The translations under genes and the position numbers were made by a program. A DNA stretch of 43,682 nt, taken from the NCBI GenBank assembly GCA_024811115.1, contig JAKOGH010000092.1:1-43682 (forward strand), read 5' to 3'. Below the pieces are notes generated by a model. That model did no database searches. It worked only from the letters and a program-made list of their open reading frames with translations, and had not been told where the DNA came from. Within the stretch, counting starts at the first letter, position 1. Every line of letters begins with the position of its first letter. This document shows positions 33,373-43,218 of the stretch, piece after piece. The DNA comes from Terana coerulea (taxonomy: Eukaryota; Basidiomycota; Agaricomycetes; Polyporales; Phanerochaetaceae).

Positions 33373-33830
33373 GCGTCATAACGAATAGGGCCGCAATGCA
33401 TTTGTTGCGGCGCTGAGGACTTGTCGCCTTCTTCGTGCATTCGAGCAGGCTAAGATTGTTCTTCGCGGATGTTGAAATCCCGGCTTGACGGGAAACGGAC
33501 ACGAGCGGAGCTGTCACCCAACCTATTCAAGCGCGGCGGAGAGATGGCTATCCTGTGGACGTAGATCGAGGAGGAAAGGACAACCAGGTTTGTGAACGCT
33601 TGGCGCCGAGCACAACTCGGATGGTCAGGGTAGGAAGATTTATATTCTGCCGATGCCGAGCACGACGCAGTAGTCATCTATACACTTGAATGAAATCTGC
33701 ACGCCGGTTCGAGCCAGCAGGCTGAAACGGCGGAGTACAACCTTCTACAGTCCCGGACGCGGAGAGACAAGTGCCCTGAGGATATGCTTGTGGTCTACCG
33801 TGCGCCCACCGGTGAATGTTATCTTCCGGT

Positions 33831-34963
33831 TTATCTTGGACAGCTCTTGCACCAGCAGATGCGTGAGTGTGCCCCAGTTGAGTAATTTACATCCATTATT
33901 GTGGCAACTCCGTCGCGTCCTGGGTTGAGAATCTGGTGTGCCACCAAGCGTACTTCTTCAAGGAGGGCGAGGCGACTTGCACAAGAAACGGGAATGCTAG
34001 AGAGTGATGAAGGGAGTATCGCGGTCCATGAGCGCCACGAGCGAGAGAGACCGTAAGGCGATAGTAATAGATACTTCGAGACCTGACTGGGGCAATCCTG
34101 TATGTCTCGTGACATTGAAGTCTGCAAAGAGGAGTGGGGGAGATGTTGTGACTCAGTGAGATGGTTCATGCTCACCTCAGGTACGTGTAGTAGATATGCC
34201 TGGTGAACCGACCTCGAGATGCCGTAATGATAAACCCACAAAAACGAGAAGCTCCTTCGGACGCATGCCAAGGGCGTCGATGAGAGGATGAGGTAACGTA
34301 TCGAGGGTGAACCTTGTATGACTTCGCCCTTCGAAAGGCTGCCTTCAAGGTCTAACCCCGCAGGCCGAAAGAACACGCGGGTGGGCGTTTTGCGAGATCG
34401 CCGCTAGAGCCCCCACTGAGGACTTGCTAGATTTGTTGAGAGCCCAGGGGCCGCACCATGCATCGTCGGACTAGAAGCGCGTCAGCGCGAGGAACATGTC
34501 GTAGAGTTACTGCACGTTCGCGAAGTTGTTGAATGTGCAGGTGCTAACGGACAGTCGGCGCACGAATTGAAAGATGCCATTGGAGAGTTAGAGACCGCCG
34601 AGAGTGAGCGATTAAAGCACGGAGGAGTATGTGAGGTCATCAGCGAGGAGGTGTAGGTCATACCACTGGCAACTTTCGTTCTTCTCTTATGAGAAAACGT
34701 GTAGAACGCGTTGCGCAGAGTCCAAAAACGCCTTAGACATCTGGTTCAGCTTCTCCGGTGCGGACGACGAGCAAATTAAGCGGAGGTCGAGCCAGAAGCA
34801 GTGTTCTGAGGCGGCAAACGAGAGCGAACGCAGTGAGCATCGCACAGTCGTCATGTAGGTGGCTGAGAATGCTATCTTCCACTCCAAGGGTGCTTAATTT
34901 CCAGACGCACATGTCTCTTCGCTCGCTTTGACGCAGAAAGGTGGCGATCTGGAGTATGAGCAA
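33831..34963 (-). pseudogene. F-box/LRR-like pseudogene
   Basis: The minus strand carries pieces typical of Agaricomycete F-box proteins, which recruit substrates to SCF ubiquitin ligases. An F-box core lies near 34888-34810 (LGVEDSILSHLHDD, then FALVCRLR). In another frame, SEHCFWLDLRLICSSS and EKLNQMSKAFLDSA follow. Near 34565-34440 the frame reads RLSVSTCTFNNFANVQ, a stop, LYDMFLALTRF, another stop, then SDDAWCG. A final frame without stops runs from 34376 to 33831. At least one frameshift and two in-frame stops make it a pseudogene. The family is greatly expanded in mushrooms, so relics are common. Confidence 0.6.
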
Positions 34964-36606
34964 GCCTGGTTTAGCCTAACGGTCTAATAAACGAGGTAGA
35001 GCGGTGCGATGCGCGCCCGAGAGAACATACGCACTTTTGAGGCTGTGATCAAAAATCTCCAGAAGGCTGGGTAAGAGCGAATGAGCTGGTAGGCGCAGAG
35101 GCTGAATATTGAATGGTCGAAGTGACGGTTTGGAATTGAAAGAAGAGGACGGCGGTCTGCACGGCGGAACCCGCACTTGATCTCGAGCTGAATGTTATCA
35201 GATAAGATTAAACTCATCCAGTCTAGGAGTTATCGAAAAGACGCCCAATGCTACCTTCAGACCGAGCGCAGTCCCCACGCACTCATGAAACTCGTCGACC
35301 TCCGAGTCTCCTCAGATCCAGCTGCAGGCCGTATAGCTCAAGATTCCCAAACTACTGTGTTTTGTATGTGCTATACCCTTGTTAAGGCACCATCTAACAG
35401 GATTCTCCGCCCATCGTATACTTCTGCGCCATGAACGCTTCATCCAGGTCTTGCAAACCAAACTTTCGAACACGCCCACTGGCAGTGCCTCTCAGTTGCT
35501 TCACCAGAAGCCCAATAATCTGCTTGAACGAACCAGACATATCTTTTAATCCTCGCGGCAGCTTGTATGCTCCACTATATGAAGAGGAACCTCGATGAAG
35601 CAGGGGAAAGTTGAACGAGAACCTAACTCGTATCCTGGTTCGAGGTATGTTAGCACTTTCACTTCATAGTACGCCATAAAATCGTCTTTAATATTAATAG
35701 GTGTCTATCACGCACGTTAAACCGACATCGAACTCTTCAGGATTGGGGTCGTAGTGGACTCAGGTTTATATGTCGAGACGAACCCAAGACCACACTATAC
35801 CTTCCAGGTTGTCTCCGGTCATTCTGACGCACAGTACTGTCTCCACCTCCGCGAAGGGGAATATGGCTCACGAAGAAGATGTCCAATATATGGCAGCTTC
35901 CGTGAAAGCCAAGTTGCCCCGGACCCGCCCTTACCAACGCCCTCAGTGCATATGCATGCCACTTCCGGCACCAATGCTGCAAATTTGTTGAGGAGCATGG
36001 CGGGTTGCCTGTGGCGAAGCATGGTCCCTTTGCTTCACACGCGCGCGGCGTTCGGAGGCAAGTCAGGGTGGACATGATCAAATCGTCTAGAGCGATCGCT
36101 TGGGTGTTGGGCGTAAGGGCCAAACGAGGCTTCTTGCGAGATGTATCGTAAGATCTTATCCAGCGTCCAGCCCCCTCGTATGTCTGACGGTGTCTTGAGA
36201 CCTGTAGCGGCGAAGCATATAATATCTGGAAAAATCTTCGACTCCATACAGCACGAGATATATGTTGCTTGCAGGAACCCCGGCCGATATATGTGTCCAG
36301 AACTCCGCGTTATAGGCTTTCCGGCGTATCTTACTCGATACAGTGCTTGTCCTAGACAGTGTCAATGACATTGGGACACCTCACTCGCTGGACCATGCTT
36401 CACGAGCGCTGCAGGCGTGAATGTTCGTGCTGTCAAAAGCATTGATAAGGTGCGGGATACATAGGCTAGACTCTACAGTGACTTGCGGAGATAAGCTACA
36501 TTTCGTTGAAACGCAGCGGGTCTCGTCAAGTAGGCACGACGCGTAAGAAATATATCTATTCTCCAGTGAGCTTTCCGTATGACTGGAGCAAATACGCCCA
36601 CTCACG
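34964..36606. other. Gene-poor stretch downstream of DUF6533 copy 5
   Basis: Short frames only, except the protein-like minus frame at 36035-36247, listed separately. A GGTTCGAGG string at 35638 is not part of a foldable tRNA. No RNA gene or repeat from the rest of the window was recognised. Confidence 0.4.
36035..36247 (-). other. Unassigned protein-like frame
   Basis: A 70-codon minus frame with FPDIICFAATGLKTPSD and GGWTLDKILRYISQEASFG. It reads more like protein than the overlapping frames and may be a remnant exon. No family recognised and no splice partners placed. Confidence 0.25.
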
Positions 36607-38320
36607 TTACGGTTGCACCAAGGACGAAGGCCCCGCGACCGGTCTCATATCAACTGCTGATTGCTTCTCGAGAGCCGCGACTTCACTCCCTTCGCCTACA
36701 CCCGCAGATCTATCGGCTTGTCCATGGTCAAGTGGCTCGCCAATATTCCCAGTCATATCCGAGGGAACCCTAAAATTCGGCATCGAGAATCTCGAGAAGT
36801 GTTGCGCGTCTGAACGGGTTTGCGACCCTCCAGCAGTACTACTGAGCTGGCGAAGGTTGAGCATGAGCCTGCTCGCAAGAATGGGAGGCTATTGTCGCGG
36901 CTGTGCTTGAGTATGAGGGACTACATGAAATTCTGAGCTTTCTTACAAGCGCAGTGGTAAGCGTTTGCGCTATTTCTCCTAACTAACCTCGCACAGTGCT
37001 ATTAATGGAACTGTGGCGCAAATTAATCACGTACGAATGTTGTGGGCACGTGGGATGTTGTGATTTGTGCGATATTCACCCCGAGTAGGGCACTGTACAA
37101 GAGGGAGTAACAGTGATATGTAATGGTATTACCCAAGCGTGCTGTCGTGCTGCGTACACAAAATACCAAGTACCTGTAGTGACTGTTAGTGACACGTTAG
37201 GTGCTAGTACTGAGACCTCTCACCATCACGAAGTAGACACGATGTTACCGATGTTGCCAACTTCATGCGTCTTGCCTCGCGCCAATGCGTGAACGTCTTC
37301 ATCCACGTTAGAATGAGAACTGCAATATCAGCAGAAATTAATGACCCTCTTGCGAACCAGACCACTGCGTTTGTGAGCAAGTAAGATGGCCAAACACGGT
37401 CTAGTGATAGCTGCACATACACCTAAAAGTATCAATCAGCACGTAACACAAGGACGGCTCGGTAGCACACTTGCTCGTTGTTTAAGTTGCTCGGGACGCT
37501 ATATGTGGCGCTACATAAATTATACGGAGGGCCGATATATGTGTAGACGAAGTGAGAGAGGCCAAACTGATATCAGAGTGGGTATTTTAGCTGCTGCATC
37601 AGAGGTTTGTCAGAAATTCGTACCAAGTTTGCGCCGAGGGGTATGAGTCCAAGGAAAATGATGATAGCGAAGATAGCTTTGTGATATTTCCATGAACTCC
37701 ACAAAGCAGTTACTCGAAGCGCAGAGAACACTGAATCAATATTAGCCGTGCAATTGCTAAGACGAGTACGTATGAGAGCTTACGGGCCCACTGAACTTCT
37801 TCGAGGTAATCAAGAGCTTGCAGGACAAGAATTATAGGCTTGCAGCTGCGGAAGGTTTTGTCAGCCGACGTCCTCTCAGCCATACAACGCACAGCACTTC
37901 TATGATTTGATAGTGAGTGGGATGATAATTTCCATGCAAAACAGGTATACATACCTCCCGCGATATCGGCATGATTGTAATAACCTGGTTGAGTACCATC
38001 ACCCAGCGTGTGCTGAGTAAAAGGAAGGATGTTGCCGTAAGACGTCGTCTCCATACAACATCGACTTCTTGCCCAAATGTGATGATATATTCGTACACTA
38101 GCACGGCTGGTCAGAAAGATGGCACATCTATGGTGAGTGATCAAAAACACAAGCAAATGGGCTTACAGCACCTACTTGTAGCGGCATACGCGACATAGTT
38201 GCCTGATTGACTTGTGTATAATTGTAAATCTGCAAGAGTCTACACCGAGCAAGGCAGCTGGGGTAGGACGTACAACTCGACAGTTTCTTGCACAGATGCT
38301 GTATTTACTTCAAGAGACAT
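36607..38320 (-). CDS. DUF6533 membrane protein, copy 5 (intact, 13 exons)
   Basis: The start is MSLEVNTASVQETVE at 38320. Exon 2 gives QSGNYVAYAAT and exon 3 VYEYIITFGQEVDVVW. All exons keep the family lengths: the 2-nt exons are at 37898-37899 (AA rather than AG) and 37421-37422, exon 12 is 36 nt, and the last exon is 36888-36607 with SRLMLNLRQLSS and GNIGEPLDHG. The summed coding length is 1029 nt, about 342 aa. The intron before microexon II has a GC donor (AACGA|GCAAGT at 37474), at exactly the position where the other copies use GT. No disabling change is seen. Predicted seven-helix membrane protein of unknown function. Confidence 0.87.
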
Positions 38321-39371
38321 GCTATCAAAAATGGTGAAGACGAGCCGAGGGGTAAGCGAGCATGTACTACTCACAGTACATTCAGCATATATACTCACCG
38401 CTAGCCCTCTGATTGTTTCGTTGTAACGAAGTGAAGGCATCTCATGCACCCGTAGGTCACTGCCGCACGGCTGATTGACATAAAGACGGCGACTCCACGT
38501 CATCTCGCACGTCCTTGCGTTGCACGCGCAAAGTAATTTCGGCTGAGTGATGGAAGTTCAGGCGTCTTCAGTAAAACAAGACTGGATATGAGAAAAATGC
38601 TGCGATCTCCCAGCCATATAAATGCGCAGAGAGCGCACCCGCATTGAATTGCGATATCAGACAGCCACTTCTGCGGAGGGAATAGCCTTGTCATTGCAGA
38701 TAACACTGCGCCCATGTTGCATCATGGCGAGCATATTTAGAATGTTGCCTCAGCGGCGGTGAAACGTCTCTACTGACGGTCGCAGATTGTCTACGCCACC
38801 CATCAGTTATAGTCAAATGATACATCAACAAGGACGTTACGCAAGCGCAAAAGCTGCGAGCTGCCAGAGCCAACGCTGGGGAAACCGAGCACCTTCAAGT
38901 TCTGTGAGTACATAACATTCTTGAAGCAAGGGACTGACAACTGACGAACAGAATTCTAACCTGCACCACCAGCAACGGTAAGTGCTTCGCTGGGACGACC
39001 TCAAGAGGAGTAGCGCATCTCGACGTGTCCATCCACTCTATGACGGTATCTGAAAGACAGGTCGATTGGACAGCACTCGCTTGAGCATGATTGTGTGCGT
39101 ATCCGGTTGATCTGATCCAGGGTGCTGGAGCACCAGAAGGTTGTGTAACCGCCTGGCCAAATGTGCGCAGTAGTCCGCGAGCAAGTGGTGCTGTGGACTG
39201 CGCTCAGCCTCGGCCTTAGACGGAGATTATACTATCTGTAGGCATTAATATTTGTTCTATTAGCAATAACTGGCTGTTGATCCCTGATTACAACCTGAAC
39301 AAGCATCTTTTGCGCAACTTACCAAGCTGCTGTTCACAAAAAGCAGAGGCAGCGGTTGCGTGAAAACACTC
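38321..39371. other. 5' flank of DUF6533 copy 5, no gene seen
   Basis: This lies between the DUF6533 copy 5 start and the paired CACGTG element of module 3. It should hold the divergent promoters. No gene, RNA or repeat was recognised. Confidence 0.45.
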
Positions 39372-39402
39372 GCCACGTGCGATGCACGTGCATCAGCGCC
39401 AC
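39372..39402 (+). promoter_or_regulatory. Paired CACGTG element, module 3
   Basis: CACGTG at 39374-39379 and 39385-39390, 5 nt apart, followed by AGCGCCAC. It is the most canonical copy of the element, 1.05 kb upstream of the DUF6533 copy 5 start and 300 bp before the best Mpv17-like relic. Confidence 0.5.
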
Positions 39403-39673
39403 TATGCTTTGCCGCGAAGTTCGAACGGACGCGTCGTGCTCCTCACTTATGGTCAGCACTGCGTCCCCCTTTCTCCTGCCTTCTTTGCATCGTCCTCTCC
39501 CTGCCTAACTTTCCTCGGCCTCATGTACACACACAAAACTTTACCGCCACGTTGAGATAGCCAGCTCTTGCCGTAGCGCAGTCCCGCCGGACCTGTCTAT
39601 CAACCACCCTCAAAGCGTACAACCAAGTACTCACCTGAGTATTTTGCTGCAGCACCGATACCCTGACAACACA

Positions 39674-40020
39674 ATGCGACAGCACGCTCTCGCAGCGGTT
39701 ACCATCCATCGAGCAATGCGCAACGTTTGGCACCATTCTTCCCGTCATGGATATCGTCGCTCAGCAGCTCATGGAGCAAGGCAGGGACAAGCATGGCCGG
39801 TGCGCCTTCCCCAAACGCATCGACTCGGTGGGCTTAGACGGGTATGGGGCTTGACTGGAAGGCGAAGATGATACTTTTCGGAGGTGCGTACACTTGAATA
39901 TGCGTGCAGCGGTGCATTCTGACGACAGTCTAGGCTGTTTATGGGTCCATTATTCTCGCACCGGATTCAGGTCGTCAGCAAGACTTGTTCCAGTTGCTCG
40001 TGCACAATGTCGTCATCGGG
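39674..40020 (+). pseudogene. Mpv17/PMP22-like relic, module 3 (best preserved)
   Basis: Around 39747-39800 the frame reads DIVAQQLMEQGRDKHG, a close match to the diagnostic Mpv17/PMP22 segment (G-D-x-x-A-Q-Q...E...K-H-D). This family comprises small four-helix proteins of mitochondrial or peroxisomal inner membranes. The exon ends KMILFG and is followed by a 50-nt intron (39884-39933) with CTTGAATATGCGT and TCTGACGA, shared with modules 1 and 2. The next exon begins GCTGTTTATGGGTCC, corresponding to A-V-F-G-P. The exon junction does not keep one frame, and a TGA interrupts near 39850, so the gene looks inactive. Confidence 0.6.
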
Positions 40021-40714
40021 GTACGTCGATTTAACCCAGCTCGGCGGCCGAAAACTCACCAAATGCGGGCCAGATGTCATTCAACGAAAGCTGGTCTGTC
40101 ATCGGTCTCTATTTGGGACGCATGTCCTCTGGCGACAATCCTCCACTGCGGGCGCATAGTCGCTCATTCACGCAACAACACAACTGCAATGAAAAATACT
40201 GCTCAGGTCAAGCAATCTTCGGACTGGCTGTGCGGCCAGCCAGTTTTTGTCAGTGAAGCCCGCTGTTCGCCTGGTACAGCATGGAACAATTCGCCCACAG
40301 CAGTTAGTGGCTGCATCAGCAGCTCTCTGCCAGTATCCGAGGTAGTACACCTCTGACATGAGGCGGAGTGTTCTACGGAAAGGAACCCATCTTAGTAGTC
40401 GGCAGAGGCGCGGGTAAGTATTTCAGTGCTACGCATATTTTCCCGCGTCTGACAGTCTGTCTAAAGCGAAGATTGTGGAACTCGAATGCATTCCGCGATA
40501 CTGTCTACCGTGGAGTCGGAGTGGGTGCTATGAGGAGACTTGGCAGTACGTACCTGTTTATCTTAAAAATCTTAAAAATCCAGTGTCTCACGAGCAGAGC
40601 GCTTCAGAGTGCACATGCACGCTTTGCCGGCTCCTCGAGACGAAACTTGTTTCGCCGATGCCATGTTCAGCCAATGTATCGAAGCATGGTCAGGTCCATG
40701 ACATGTCAGGAAGC

Positions 40715-41075
40715 TGAGCGCCGCCACACTTGTCGAGAGAGCTTCGCGGGCTACAACGGACGACTAGTACGTTGAGACGGGCGAACATTTGGGCCCTTCG
40801 GAATGAAAGACACGACGAACTACGACCGCCGTCCGCGCAGGTGTACAGGACACAGCGCGAGCGTCCGCATACATTGCAACCCTGGTCGCCCGCTGCGTTA
40901 TTTGACGACCACCTAACATGGACCGCTTTCCCACATGGGTCGGTTCGACTCGACGGACCGCGGACAGCCAAGTTGCCTTCAGAATACCAGGAGAAGCTGC
41001 AACGAACTCGACCGTTCGCTCGCTTGCGGCAAGTGCATCGCACCCGAAGTGACAACATCCCGACTTGCAGCACGA
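40715..41075 (+). repeat. Dispersed block B, module 3
   Basis: Matches 10305-10600 over GGACGACTAGTACGTTGAGA, CGGGCGAACATTTGG, GAGCGTCCGCATAC and CATGGGTCGGTTCGACTCGA. Its last part matches 29111 (ACATCCCGACTTGCA). It lies downstream of the Mpv17-like relic, as in modules 1 and 2. Confidence 0.65.
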
Positions 41076-41511
41076 TCTCACCATACGCAGCACGCCCTCC
41101 ACCAGGTTCTTCGAGTCCCTGTCCGTCTACTTCAAAATACCACGAATAGGGACCAAAGGCAGAGGCATTTGCCCAGCCGCGGGCTTCTATCCCGCCGTTC
41201 GTTCTGCATACCTCAGCTTTTTGCCCACATCCCCCGCTTCGTCCACGTTTCTCTTCGTGCGCCGCGCTGCCCCGACTCACGCACTGAAACCTCGCAATCC
41301 ACCTCTTCACCCGCCGAAATAGAGTGCCTTTCGAACCCTGCAGGACACGCTACCTACTTCCCGCCAGCTGCTGTACTACGTGGACGGGCCTTGTCCTCTC
41401 AACGCTTGCAGGCTGCGTCCGTCGTCTTACGACGCGTCATCCGGATGTCCTACCTAACCCCGTGCTAGTGCTTGTACACATACTTGCCGGGCTTGACAGC
41501 GGTTCTCTCTA

Positions 41512-41600
41512 CACGGTGGCGGTTGCCTCGGAAATTGGATGGCACGAGCAACTTTCCCAAGCACAGAAGCCAGGCTGGACGACCGGTCGTCAGTTATCCC
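41512..41600 (+). repeat. Block C remnant, module 3
   Basis: GGCGGTTGCCTCGGAAATTG...GCACGAGCAACTTTCCCAAG corresponds to block C of modules 1 and 2. Its reading is AVASEIGWHEQL, against AVALDSLTGWRDQL at 7.5 kb. No longer frame joins it to a gene. Confidence 0.45.
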
Positions 41601-41936
41601 CATGTCAGCATCGATTTCTGTATGCCATCGTACTCGTTCACCTCCGCTGTCACCGGCCATGTCCATACTGTCGTCTCTAACACTCTGTGGCTACATGCTG
41701 GCCTCCGTCACCGAGCGCAGGATTACATGGTAACGTCGTACGCCCCGTTCTTGCCCAATCCCTGTCTGTGTCCTCATATGTAATTCTTTGTACCATCAAT
41801 CTATATCCTCGATACCAGAGGTTAGAATCGGACCCTCCGAGCTGGACAACGGGCTTAAGTACTTGACTGACATACTCCGGCGTTTAAGCATCGTAACCTC
41901 GTGGCGTGCGGTTAAGCAGCTCAGCTGGACCTCCAT

Positions 41937-42197
41937 CTACCTCGCGCCGCGCACTTGCGCCCCCGCAGCTGCACCGACCTTGTCAGTCAGATACACCTTC
42001 CCGCCTTCTGGCTCGCCGACAATACGCTGGTAGAAGTAGAGCGGAGGGCATATAATCAGTCGACTGTGGAGGCTATGGTATGCGATCAGGTGCGTCTCAT
42101 CATCCCGTAACACCACCTCCACACTGAACCAGCACCTAGTGCGAGGATAGATTGTCACCACAGCAATCTCTGAGTCATTGCACGATGAAAACTGCAT
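41937..42197 (-). CDS. Unidentified coding exon
   Basis: A minus frame with a good acceptor just upstream (CCATGCAG|TTTTCATCG at 42190) and a stop at 41937. It reads SEIAVVTIYPRTRCWF, LRDDETHLIAYHSLHSRLI, YFYQRIVGEPEGGKVYLTD. This is protein-like and free of low complexity. A possible upstream exon ends SLTWHRAT or, in another frame, KPDLAQGDE before a GTACGT donor near 42240. I do not recognise the family. Confidence 0.35.
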   Translation of the reverse strand: MQFSSCNDSEIAVVTIYPRTRCWFSVEVVLRDDETHLIAYHSLHSRLIICPPLYFYQRIVGEPEGGKVYLTDKVGAAAGAQVRGAR

Positions 42198-42244
42198 GGG
42201 AGATCAAATAGAAATCCTAATGTTCCGAGATGAACGTCACGTAC

Positions 42245-43218
42245 CTCGTCGCCCTGTGCCAAGTCAGGCTTGCTTTACCACAAGACAGCCGGCTAGACGA
42301 CCTTCAAATTTGGATGCGCTGCAAGCCTGAACTTCGCATTGCGCTGGCTACTGCTGTCGCGACCTGCACGCCGAGTATGCGCGAGCTGCGCGCGAATGCC
42401 AACCCAGCCATGGAATGTGTCTTACTACGATGCTCGGCCTGAGAGTAGCCTGCAGCGGCGTTGTGAGCAATAGACTCACTGGTGACCGGTGAGTGTCCGC
42501 GTACCTTGAGCACCTATCGCTCTCTGCTGACTCTTAACGTCACTCGTATTCTAGCGAGCACCCACGGCCTCGGCTTTGTGCTCGTAGCGCGTATACTCCG
42601 CGTTGCTCTACACTGCAAGCGCGATGGGCATGTGTAACGTTCCGCCGCGTGGTAGGCGTCATTGCCCCACCGACGTAACCACTACTATCACTGTCACTTG
42701 CAGCAAGCACGGCAATTTGAACGTTCCTCTCCTAGGACTGTCTATAGAGGCTCTACTCGATGGAATCCCCGCTATGGGCATTGTGACACATCCTATGGAC
42801 CTCACCGGCGGTCATGGGTTGACTGCGAGCCACTAACTTTGCGACTGCATTGGTAGCGGGCCAGAAGCAATCGAATCATCGAGTCGGATAGGTTATGTTG
42901 TGTACGCAGCTCGTTTCCAGTACATGCACCGACTTTGAAGTATATTACTGCACATGATAAGCTTGATGCACCTGCAACGAGTTACCTTTGTTATATTGAA
43001 TTCAGTGGCTCCGACCAGGAGATGGTACAAGTGTGTATAGGTTTACGCAGCGCAGCAACTCTACTCAAAAATACAAAAATATTTATACATAAATAACTGA
43101 TGCACTCAGTGCCATCTTGACTCGCAAATGAGGCCTTTATGCTATCCGGACAACATTAGCAGTCTATCTGTAGTGCAAAGCACTAGGCCTACTTACTTTC
43201 TACACTTGTAGCTCATGC
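42245..43218. other. Gene-poor stretch, becoming AT-rich
   Basis: Short frames on both strands without family features. GC-balanced up to about 42880, then AT-rich into the DUF6533 copy 6 3' flank, mirroring the composition seen around copy 1. Confidence 0.4.
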
